Assembly: GCA_011048485.1 (NCBI GenBank)
Contig: DSDX01000133.1
Location: forward strand, 1 to 8,253
DNA length: 8,253 bases
Direction: 5' to 3'
DNA from: Candidatus Aminicenantota bacterium
GTDB taxonomy: Bacteria; Acidobacteriota; Aminicenantia; Aminicenantales; Saccharicenantaceae
Shown here piece by piece: positions 1 to 5,550 of this stretch (the first letter of the stretch is position 1; each line of letters starts with the position of its first letter). Below the pieces are notes generated by a model that was not told the origin of the DNA, did not search any database, and saw only the letters and a list, made by a program, of their open reading frames with translations. The position numbers and the translations under genes were made by a program.

Positions 1-34
1 GCCTATGACCCTAACCAATTAGTTTTGTTTGACT

Positions 35-40
35 TATAAT
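35..40 (+). promoter_or_regulatory. Second perfect TATAAT, possible upstream promoter
   Basis: A second TATAAT lies 39 bases upstream of the first, in a similar context: both follow TTGTTTG (24-31 region and 66-72). The expected -35 position holds nothing recognisable, so its activity is uncertain. If used, it would give a leader of about 40 bases that still lacks a ribosome binding site before the ATG at 86. The remainder of 1-85 is AT-rich and shows no gene. Confidence 0.3.
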
Positions 41-73
41 AGGACACGCCTGGTTTGACCCCATCTTGTTTGC

Positions 74-79
74 TATAAT
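74..79 (+). promoter_or_regulatory. Extended -10 promoter box of the TGS GTPase gene (probably leaderless)
   Basis: The sequence TGCTATAAT (71-79) is an extended -10 element with a perfect TATAAT hexamer. The ATG at 86 starts seven bases after its last base, which is where transcription normally begins. No Shine-Dalgarno sequence lies between them; the bases are all pyrimidines (T and C). I see no good -35 hexamer at 16-18 bases: TTGACC at 55-60 is only 13 bases away. The extended -10 could make up for that. The inference is a leaderless transcript starting at or within a base or two of the ATG. Confidence 0.6.
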
Positions 80-85
80 TTTTCT

Positions 86-1075
86 ATGCCGGCCAACCTG
101 CCGCCCGAATACCACAAGATCGAGGCCGAGCTGCGCGCGGCCCGGACGCCCGAAGAGAAGATCGAGATCTACGAGCGCCTCATCCGCGTCATCCCGCACC
201 ACAAAGGCACCGACAAGCTCATCGCCATGTACCGGCAGAAGATCGCCAAGGCCCGCGAGGAGGGCGAGCGGCGCAAGGCCACGGCCAAGCACGCCCCGAC
301 CCACAAGATCGAGCGATCGGGCGCCGGCCAGGTCGTGTTCGTCGGGCCGCCGAACGCGGGCAAGTCGAGCCTGGTCAAGGCCCTCACGGACGCCCGGCCC
401 GAGATCGCGGACTACCCGTTCACGACCCGCGCCCCGGCGCCGTACATGATGCCGTTCGAGAACGTCAAGGTCCAGCTGGTCGACACGCCGCCGGTCACGG
501 GCGAGTTCATGGAGACGTGGTTCCCCGAGATGGTCAAGATGGCCGACGCCGTCCTCCTCGTCGCCGACCTCACCGATCCGGACGCGGCCCCGGCGCTCGA
601 CGGCATCATCGAACGGCTAAGGGAACGGAAGGTCGAACTGGTCCGGGCCGACGCCGACATTCCCCCGGCCATGTTCCCCTTCCGCAAACGGTCGGTCCTG
701 GCCGCGAACAAGACCGACGCGGCCGCCGCTCCGGGCGCCTTCGAGGACCTCGGCCAGCTGCTCGATTGCCCGTGTGAGCGGATCGCCGTGTCGGTCGCGA
801 CCGGCCAGGGCCTCGAAGCCTTGCGCCGGGGCGTCTTCGGCCTTCTGCGCGTCGTCCGCGTCTACAGCAAGATCCCGGGCAAAAAGGCCGAGCGGGACTC
901 GCCCTTCACGCTCAAGGCCGGAAGCACGGTCATGGACATGGCCCGGGCCGTCCACAAGGACTTCGCGGACCGGCTTCATTACGCCCGGGTCTGGAACGCG
1001 GCCGGCCTCGACGGGCTCCGCGTCAACCGCGACTACGTGCTCTCCGACGAGGACGTCGTCGAGCTCCACATCTGA
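86..1075 (+). CDS. OBG/DRG-like GTPase with C-terminal TGS domain
   Basis: This 329-residue P-loop GTPase resembles the DRG branch of the OBG family, whose studied members bind ribosomes or act in translation. Visible motifs are G1 GPPNAGKSS (87-95), a threonine-rich G2 region around PFTT, G3 DTPP (133-136), G4 NKTD (208-211) and G5 SVAT (236-239). A TGS domain fills about 256-329 and ends in the typical DEDVVELHI. The first 80 residues are helical and charged, and begin MPANLPPEY, as I recall from a bacterial/archaeal group of DRG-like proteins. G3 reads DTPP where most OBG GTPases have DxPG; I believe this is normal in that group. The ATG at 86 is chosen because translation in phase begins there just after a strong -10 box. 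The gene stands alone, converging on the next one. The cellular role is unknown; ribosome or tRNA binding is inference. Confidence 0.9.
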   Translation: MPANLPPEYHKIEAELRAARTPEEKIEIYERLIRVIPHHKGTDKLIAMYRQKIAKAREEGERRKATAKHAPTHKIERSGAGQVVFVGPPNAGKSSLVKALTDARPEIADYPFTTRAPAPYMMPFENVKVQLVDTPPVTGEFMETWFPEMVKMADAVLLVADLTDPDAAPALDGIIERLRERKVELVRADADIPPAMFPFRKRSVLAANKTDAAAAPGAFEDLGQLLDCPCERIAVSVATGQGLEALRRGVFGLLRVVRVYSKIPGKKAERDSPFTLKAGSTVMDMARAVHKDFADRLHYARVWNAAGLDGLRVNRDYVLSDEDVVELHI

Positions 1076-1092
1076 GACGAAGCCGTCCTCGC

Positions 1093-1117
1093 GGGGCCCT
1101 CTCCTCTTCAGGGCCCC
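1093..1117 (+). terminator. GC-rich hairpin after the GTPase gene, possible terminator
   Basis: A perfect 8-bp inverted repeat, GGGGCCCT/AGGGCCCC, has a 9-base loop and begins 18 bases after the GTPase stop codon. The bases after it are CTCTCATCC, so no U-tract is present and intrinsic termination is unproven. It sits in the gap between convergent genes, where it could act on transcripts from either side. The rest of 1076-1202 holds no supported gene. Confidence 0.4.
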
Positions 1118-1177
1118 CTCTCATCCGGCCGCGGCTTGGGCCAGAGGCGCGATCCGCTTGGGGACCTTGCTCACGCC

Positions 1178-1196
1178 GGCCTCGGAGAACGAGGCC
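1178..1196 (-). terminator. Hairpin just after the methyltransferase gene, possible terminator
   Basis: A perfect 7-bp inverted repeat, GGCCTCG/CGAGGCC, has a 5-base loop and lies seven bases downstream of the stop codon of the - strand methyltransferase gene. No U-tract follows on either strand, so it may protect or pause the transcript rather than end it. Confidence 0.35.
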
Positions 1197-1202
1197 TCCC
1201 GT

Positions 1203-1901
1203 TCACCACACCTTCGGGACGAGCTTCCACCGCACGGCCCGGGCATATTCGGCGTATCCGGGGAGCTCGGCCTGGAGCATCCGGTCCTCGAGGGCCGTCC
1301 GCAGGATGAACAAAACGACGATCATCCCGGCCAGAATGAGGGCGTAGAGCGAGCCCAGCAGGACCGGGACGCCGAGAATGGTCAGGATGACGGCCGCGTA
1401 CATCGGGTGGCGGACGATCCGATAGGGGCCCGTCGTGCAGACGGCATGGCCGCGGTCGGTCTGGATCCTCACGACCTCGGCGAGAAAGGCGTTCACCCGG
1501 AAGGCCCAGATCACCAGGCTCCAGGCCGCGAACAGGACCAGCAGGGCCAGCCCCTGGGCGACCCGAGGTACGTGGGACCACCGGAACCGGACCGCGTCCA
1601 TGGCGGCGACGATTAGCATGACCGAGAGCAGGACGGTATAGACTCGGATGATCGTCCGGTCCCAGCGCTTGACGTCCGGCCTCGCCGCCCCCGTCATCCG
1701 TTCCTTAAGGAGCCCGGGATCCCGGCGCTTCAACCAGAGCATCCAGCCGCCCGTGGTCACGACATAGAAGCCGAGAAGGACCCAGAACGCGGTCCAGCGC
1801 ACGGTCCCGGCGGCGATAAAGACCAAAGCCACGAAGGCCAGGCTGAGCGCGACCTTGACCAGGGGCGAGAGAGGCCGCCTCGCGGCGCTGTTAGCGCTCA
1901 T
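1203..1901 (-). CDS. Membrane methyltransferase of the ICMT/PEMT family
   Basis: The product is a 232-residue integral membrane protein with several hydrophobic stretches, at about residues 14-34, 36-55, 84-104, 116-136 and 175-200. The C-terminal half carries the signature of the isoprenylcysteine carboxyl methyltransferase / phospholipid methyltransferase fold: GPYRIVRHPMY at 158-168 with R164, H165 and P166, then an E at 205 and the PGYAEYA segment at 214-220. In this family those parts bind S-adenosylmethionine. Bacterial members with these motifs mostly have unknown substrates; a lipid or small hydrophobic acceptor is likely. The ATG lies 12 bases after the stop of the metallo-hydrolase gene, and I see no Shine-Dalgarno sequence, so translation probably depends on the upstream gene. 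There is no good alternative ATG before residue 54. Confidence 0.85.
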   Translation of the reverse strand: MSANSAARRPLSPLVKVALSLAFVALVFIAAGTVRWTAFWVLLGFYVVTTGGWMLWLKRRDPGLLKERMTGAARPDVKRWDRTIIRVYTVLLSVMLIVAAMDAVRFRWSHVPRVAQGLALLVLFAAWSLVIWAFRVNAFLAEVVRIQTDRGHAVCTTGPYRIVRHPMYAAVILTILGVPVLLGSLYALILAGMIVVLFILRTALEDRMLQAELPGYAEYARAVRWKLVPKVW

Positions 1902-1903
1902 GT

Positions 1904-1913
1904 CCCGGCCGGG
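1904..1913. repeat. Perfect 10-base palindrome between hydrolase and methyltransferase genes
   Basis: CCCGGCCGGG occupies almost the whole 12-base junction between the hydrolase stop codon and the methyltransferase start, where a ribosome binding site would be expected. It may be a by-product of high GC content, but it could also fold or pair and so make translation of the second gene depend on the first. Confidence 0.4.
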
Positions 1914-2735
1914 CTAGAAGCCGGGCAGCTCGATGACCTTGCCCGTGCCGATGGGGACATAGCGGTCCCCGAACGCCGCCTTGAACAGGGCGATGGGCCG
2001 GTCCCCGGTGCAGTGCGTGGCGCCGCACTGTTCGACCCCCAGCTCCTTGAACGAGGCAATGATCTTCCCGACCTCGGCGTCCGGCGTGCCGCCGAGATGG
2101 AAGCCGCCGAAGACGAGATGGATGGGCTTGTCCAGGATCTCCTTGGCCCGCTCGAGGATATTGACGATGCCTTGATGGGAGCAGCCGGTCACGATGACGA
2201 GCCCCCGGGGCGTGTCGAGGACGAGGGACTGCTCCTTGATCCTGTCCCCCATCTCGCCCGTCACGTGGACGCGGGGGCAGATCTCGACGGGCTCGTCGAT
2301 CGTCCGGATTTCGGCCCCCGACGCGCGGACCCCCCGGCCGAATTCCGGCGAGAAGGATACGGGAAAGAGAACAGCAACCTTCGGCTTCAGCTCCAGGACG
2401 GCCGGCAACCCGCCGGTATGGTCCCCGTGCTCGTGGCTGATCACGACGATGTCGACCTTCGTCAGATCGACCTTCAGGGCCTCGACGTTGTGCATCAGGA
2501 TCTCGGGCCGGGTCCCCGTGTCGAAGAGAATGGTCTTGTCCGTCCCTTCGATCAGGCAGGAGAAGCCCCAATCCGCCTTGGTCCCCTCTTGATGGACATA
2601 ATTGTCGTAGAGCACGGTGAATCTCAACATCGGCCCTTCCGGACCGCCGCGCGCCGCGATGGCGGCCGCGCCGCCGCCGACCGCCGCGAGCAATAGGGTC
2701 GCCGCGAGGGAAAGACCTTTAGCGGACATGACCAT
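1914..2735 (-). CDS. Exported metallo-beta-lactamase-fold hydrolase (COG1237-like)
   Basis: This 273-residue protein has an N-terminal signal or anchor segment: a lysine at 6, then a hydrophobic Ala/Leu/Gly stretch to about residue 28, with no lipobox cysteine. The metal-binding motif HEHGDH is at 101-106, followed by H187 in GCSHQG, H213 in GFHLGG and H241 in THCTGD. This layout resembles the COG1237 group, often labelled 7,8-dihydropterin-6-yl-methyl-4-(beta-D-ribofuranosyl)aminobenzene 5'-phosphate synthase after a methanopterin enzyme. That name should not be transferred to an exported bacterial protein; the substrate is unknown. The ATG at 2735 lies five bases after GGGAGG; an ATG two codons later (2729) is also possible. 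It is the first gene of a two-gene unit with the membrane methyltransferase. Confidence 0.88.
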   Translation of the reverse strand: MVMSAKGLSLAATLLLAAVGGGAAAIAARGGPEGPMLRFTVLYDNYVHQEGTKADWGFSCLIEGTDKTILFDTGTRPEILMHNVEALKVDLTKVDIVVISHEHGDHTGGLPAVLELKPKVAVLFPVSFSPEFGRGVRASGAEIRTIDEPVEICPRVHVTGEMGDRIKEQSLVLDTPRGLVIVTGCSHQGIVNILERAKEILDKPIHLVFGGFHLGGTPDAEVGKIIASFKELGVEQCGATHCTGDRPIALFKAAFGDRYVPIGTGKVIELPGF

Positions 2736-2740
2736 GGGAA

Positions 2741-2746
2741 CCTCCC
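2741..2746 (-). promoter_or_regulatory. Ribosome binding site of the metallo-hydrolase gene
   Basis: GGGAGG on the - strand lies five bases before the ATG at 2735 and eleven before the in-frame ATG at 2729. The shorter spacing favours the first start. Confidence 0.65.
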
Positions 2747-2772
2747 GTCTATCGAGGATTGTCTTCGCCGTC

Positions 2773-2802
2773 AGGATAGACCTCGCGGCGAAGGGCTGTC
2801 AA
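2773..2802 (-). promoter_or_regulatory. Sigma70-type promoter for the hydrolase-methyltransferase unit
   Basis: A perfect -35 TTGACA (2802-2797) is separated by 18 bases from TATCCT (2778-2773), which matches TATAAT at four of six positions. Transcription would start near 2766 and leave a leader of about 30 bases containing the ribosome binding site. A perfect TTGACA is notable in such GC-rich DNA. It implies that the unit is transcribed independently of the peptidase gene upstream. Confidence 0.55.
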
Positions 2803-2808
2803 GCCGGC

Positions 2809-2831
2809 GCGGGGGAGGCCCGCTCCCCCGC
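2809..2831 (-). terminator. Strong GC hairpin after the M28 peptidase gene, possible terminator
   Basis: A perfect 9-bp stem, GCGGGGGAG/CTCCCCCGC, with a 5-base loop lies about 41 bases downstream of the peptidase stop and just upstream of the next promoter. It lacks a U-tract. A smaller 5-bp hairpin (2853-2866) comes first. The position fits a boundary between two transcription units. Confidence 0.4.
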
Positions 2832-2872
2832 CATGCGAGGGGTCTTCCCGCTCGGGGAAAGCCCCGGCCCCG

Positions 2873-4429
2873 TCAGCGGCGAAAGTCGAGCGCGAGCTCG
2901 TCGCTCAGGTCCATGATGGTCATGAACAGGAGCTGGGCGACGTCCTCCATGATCTCCGGCGTGACGAGCTCGATCGAATCCCGGGTGTTGTGATAGGTCG
3001 GGTAGGGCAGGCGCGGGCCGCCGTAGGCGCCGAAAGTCAGCGACGGGACGCCCTTCCAGAAGAACCAGGCCGAGTCCTGGCGCGGGCGGCCGGGATAGGA
3101 GGCCGGGCCCGTCCTGAGAACGCGGTGGACGAAGCCCGCGTTGGCCTTCTCCACGAAGTCCCAGAAGGCGGGATAGGTCGTGCCGCCCGAGGCGGAGATC
3201 TTGTCGCCGATCCCGGGCCCCTCCATGTTGATGAAGACGACGGTCTTGTCGAGCGGGTAGATGGGGTGGTCGGTGTAGTAGTGCGACCCTTGGGTCCCCT
3301 GGTCCTCGCTCTGCTCCTCGCTGCCGAAGAAGAAGAACACGACGGTCCGCTTCGGCTTGACGGCGCACTTGGCTATGGCCTCGGCGACGCCCAGCCCGAC
3401 GGCCACGGAGGTGGCGTTGTCGTTGGCGCCGGGCATGAGCTCCCACAGCCGCCCCAGGTGGTCGAGGTGGCCGCCGATGATGATGACCTCGTCCTTGAGC
3501 GTCGGGTCAGTCCCGGTGATCTTGCCGAGGAGGTTGATGCCGACGCCGTCGGGACGGTGCTCGGAGGTGTTGCTGATGGTCATCGTCTTGCCCGTGGCGA
3601 AGGACTGGGGTTTGAGCTCCTTGCGGATCCGGTCGACCGTCTCCTTGTGAACGCGGCCCGTCCCGGCGAAGACGTCGGCGACGACGGCCTCGCCGACGTG
3701 GTGATAGACGAACCCTTCGACGTAAGCGTTGTTGGGATTGCCGATGGGGCCGTAGTTGTAGATCATGCCCTTGGCCCCGTGGGCGGCGGCGCTCTTGAGC
3801 TTGACCTGATGGAAGGAGTAAGGCCGCCATTTCTTGAACTCGTCGAGGCTGTCCCCGCGGGGGCCGACCGGCACCTCGGACTCCATGAGCACGATCTTGC
3901 CCTTCACGTCGACGCCCTTATAGTCGTCGTAGCCAAGCTCGGGGGCCGTGATCCCATAGCCGACGTAGACAACCTCGGCCGTGACCTCCCCCGACCCCGT
4001 GGTCCCGCCGGGGATGAATTCGTCCTCGTACGCGTAAGGCTTGCGGATGACGCCGCCCTCGCCGGCGGGGATATGCATCTCACAGACGCCGCCCGGGAAC
4101 ACGACCGTATAGGGGTTGGGGAAGAGCTGGCGGTAAGTACCGTTCTCGCCGCCGGGCTCGACGCCCCAGCCCCTGAGCAGGGACTCGACCCACTCGACGC
4201 AGGCCTCGTATTCCTTGGTCCCGGTCAAGCGGCCGGCGAATTTCTCGGAGACGAGCTCCTCGACGTAGCCGTGGAGCGTGTGGCTCGAGATGAGGTGCAT
4301 GGCCTCGAGGATCTTGGCCTCGTCGGTGGCGGGAGGCGCGACTTGCCGGGCCGGCTGGGCCAAGAGGCCCGCGGCCGCGAAAGCGAGGGCCAACCAAACG
4401 GCGGTGACTTGACGGCGCAGGGTTTTCAT
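2873..4429 (-). CDS. Secreted M28 family zinc aminopeptidase with PA-like insert
   Basis: This 518-residue protein has a signal peptide (residues 1-25, MKTLRRQ, then a hydrophobic core ending LLAQPA). Residues about 120-300 contain a protease-associated-like insert (GEVTAEVVYVGYG, then VKGKIVLMES), as in many secreted M28 enzymes. The catalytic domain follows. Its expected metal-site residues are H321 and D323 in GGHLDHLG, D337 in GANDNA, catalytic E371 and ligand E372 in GSEEQ, and H480 in HNTRDS. The remaining ligand, usually Asp, appears to be E403 in INMEGPG. M28 enzymes remove N-terminal residues from peptides; the exact specificity cannot be read here. The ATG at 4429 is chosen over an in-frame ATG at 4465 because it has an ideal AGGAGG seven bases upstream, starts directly at the signal peptide, and the 4465 codon abuts the promoter -10 box. 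Confidence 0.92.
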   Translation of the reverse strand: MKTLRRQVTAVWLALAFAAAGLLAQPARQVAPPATDEAKILEAMHLISSHTLHGYVEELVSEKFAGRLTGTKEYEACVEWVESLLRGWGVEPGGENGTYRQLFPNPYTVVFPGGVCEMHIPAGEGGVIRKPYAYEDEFIPGGTTGSGEVTAEVVYVGYGITAPELGYDDYKGVDVKGKIVLMESEVPVGPRGDSLDEFKKWRPYSFHQVKLKSAAAHGAKGMIYNYGPIGNPNNAYVEGFVYHHVGEAVVADVFAGTGRVHKETVDRIRKELKPQSFATGKTMTISNTSEHRPDGVGINLLGKITGTDPTLKDEVIIIGGHLDHLGRLWELMPGANDNATSVAVGLGVAEAIAKCAVKPKRTVVFFFFGSEEQSEDQGTQGSHYYTDHPIYPLDKTVVFINMEGPGIGDKISASGGTTYPAFWDFVEKANAGFVHRVLRTGPASYPGRPRQDSAWFFWKGVPSLTFGAYGGPRLPYPTYHNTRDSIELVTPEIMEDVAQLLFMTIMDLSDELALDFRR

Positions 4430-4436
4430 GAAGACT

Positions 4437-4442
4437 CCTCCT
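4437..4442 (-). promoter_or_regulatory. Ribosome binding site deciding the M28 peptidase start
   Basis: A perfect AGGAGG lies seven bases upstream of the ATG at 4429. It decides against the longer reading frame that begins at 4465. Confidence 0.85.
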
Positions 4443-4463
4443 TCGACTTTGGCGGTGAGGGAC

Positions 4464-4493
4464 ATTTTACGTTCGGGAGGGCCGGGAAGTCAA
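4464..4493 (-). promoter_or_regulatory. Sigma70-type promoter of the M28 peptidase gene
   Basis: TTGACT (4493-4488) and TAAAAT (4469-4464) each match the consensus at five of six positions and are 18 bases apart. Transcription would begin near 4457, leaving a leader of about 28 bases that contains the AGGAGG. The first two bases of the -35 box are the start of the A/T run of the neighbouring terminator, so the two elements overlap. Confidence 0.65.
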
Positions 4494-4524
4494 AAAAAAG
4501 CGGCGTGATTCAGGATTTCGCCGC
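4492..4524 (-). terminator. Intrinsic terminator after the DUF4405-type gene
   Basis: On the - strand a 6-bp stem, GCGGCG/CGCCGC, with a 13-base loop is followed directly by eight T residues (4499-4492). It lies 55 bases downstream of the DUF4405-type stop codon and is the only hairpin in the window with a proper U-tract. It would end the RND/DUF4405 transcript before the peptidase gene. Confidence 0.8.
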
Positions 4525-4579
4525 GAGGGGACGGTCCCGGACATGGGATATCGCCTCGACAACGGGCCCAGCGCCGCGA

Positions 4580-5443
4580 TCAGGCCGCAGGAGACCGGCG
4601 CCTCTCCTCGAGCAAGGCGGCGACGGCGTCCCTCAGGGCCTGCATCTCGAAACCGTACGTCTTGCGCAGGCGGCCGATCGTCGTATCGGCCGAGGCGCCG
4701 GACGGAAGGCCCAGCCGGGCGGCGATGGCCCCGGCAGGGATCCCGGTCGATCGCTCGACCTCCCGAAGGGTCATCTGGCCGGTGATGACGACTTCGGCCG
4801 TGCCGGACTCCATCCGGCCGGCCACGGTCTGGTCCTCATGGACCTTCTCCACGACCGCTTGCTGACCGGCCCGCCCGGACGGCAGGCCCGCGGCCGGGGG
4901 CGTGGCGCTCGACAGCGCGGCGTTCGTCGGGACGGCGCTCTCCGGCGCGGCGCTCGGCAGCACGGCGGCATCCTTGGCCGGGGCGGGCGCGGGAACGGCC
5001 GCCGACGGCTCCGGAAGCCGCCGGTCGCTGACATCGACCCTCAGGCCCTGCCGGCCGCGCCCCATGCCGAGATCCGCGTAGGCCGGATCGTTCTTTGACA
5101 GGGCGAGCCAGAAGACGAGGGGGACGGCGCAGGCGGCCAGCACGGTCAGCCCGATCCCGGCCTTCCAGGCCCGGCCGAAAAGCGCGCGGGCCTTGCCCTT
5201 GACCCAGCTCCAGGCCAGGACGATATGGACCACGGCGAGAGCCATGAAGGCCAGGGAGAGAAAGAGATGGATGTCCCCCCACTGGTGCCGGTGGAGGCCG
5301 AGGAAGAACTTCGACTGCCCGATCTCGACGCGCCCCTCGGGGATGACGAAGGCCATCAGCAGGCCGACGGCGGCCAGCCCGAGAAAACACAGGAAGAGCA
5401 AGGTATCGACGACGTACTTCCAATCCGTCCGGCTTGATCGCAT
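4580..5443 (-). CDS. DUF4405-type membrane protein with C-terminal helical module
   Basis: This 287-residue protein has three membrane segments (about 10-34, 58-80 and 95-115). The first part resembles DUF4405: a tryptophan, then QWGDIHLFLSL and a second histidine in VVHIVLAW. H59 and H73 are 14 residues apart in one helix, the spacing of heme b ligands in cytochrome b proteins, so heme binding is plausible. Residues about 130-205 form an Ala/Pro-rich linker. Residues about 215-283 form a compact helical module (ITGQMTLREVERSTGIP, then RKTYGFEM), which I recognise as recurring in membrane redox-type proteins but cannot name. Positive charges at the N-terminus and in loop 82-94 predict that the C-terminal part faces outside. 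The ATG at 5443 has AGGAGG five bases upstream; a longer frame from 5545 lacks such support. It lies 107 bases after the RND pump gene and is probably co-transcribed with it. Confidence 0.8.
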   Translation of the reverse strand: MRSSRTDWKYVVDTLLFLCFLGLAAVGLLMAFVIPEGRVEIGQSKFFLGLHRHQWGDIHLFLSLAFMALAVVHIVLAWSWVKGKARALFGRAWKAGIGLTVLAACAVPLVFWLALSKNDPAYADLGMGRGRQGLRVDVSDRRLPEPSAAVPAPAPAKDAAVLPSAAPESAVPTNAALSSATPPAAGLPSGRAGQQAVVEKVHEDQTVAGRMESGTAEVVITGQMTLREVERSTGIPAGAIAARLGLPSGASADTTIGRLRKTYGFEMQALRDAVAALLEERRRSPAA

Positions 5444-5448
5444 GGCAT

Positions 5449-5454
5449 CCTCCT
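5449..5454 (-). promoter_or_regulatory. Ribosome binding site deciding the DUF4405-type start
   Basis: A perfect AGGAGG lies five bases before the ATG at 5443. The product then starts with a short basic stretch and the first membrane helix. The 107-base gap up to the pump gene (5444-5550) shows no convincing promoter and only a weak 5-bp hairpin (5511-5526), which supports co-transcription. Confidence 0.8.
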
Positions 5455-5550
5455 TTCCGCGGCGTGACCGAGCCTTGTCTAAGGATTTGAGGGGAACGGG
5501 CCGGATCTTCCCTGGCTCTCCCCAGGCATTTTGAAGCGGACGCACACAGC

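Noticed and set aside
1118..1177. A possible small gene in the convergent gap
   Set aside because: Short open stretches exist on both strands, but none has a start codon with a ribosome binding site or any recognisable motif.
4430..4465. A longer start for the M28 peptidase at 4465
   Set aside because: The codon abuts the predicted -10 box and would put 12 extra residues ahead of a clear signal peptide; the ATG at 4429 has the AGGAGG.
4860..5035. A possible tandem repeat in the GGCGCTC-rich part of the DUF4405-type gene
   Set aside because: It encodes the Ala/Pro/Ser linker; the units vary in length and sequence with no fixed period, so it is low complexity and not a true repeat array.
2990..5098. 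A 702-residue open frame on the + strand
   Set aside because: It lies antisense to the M28 peptidase and the DUF4405-type gene, has no ribosome binding site or recognisable motif, and has the Gly/Ala/Arg/Asp-rich composition expected from reading GC-rich genes backwards.
5444..5545. A longer start for the DUF4405-type protein at 5545
   Set aside because: The extra 34 residues are a charged stretch without hydrophobic or family-like sequence, whereas the ATG at 5443 has a perfect AGGAGG.
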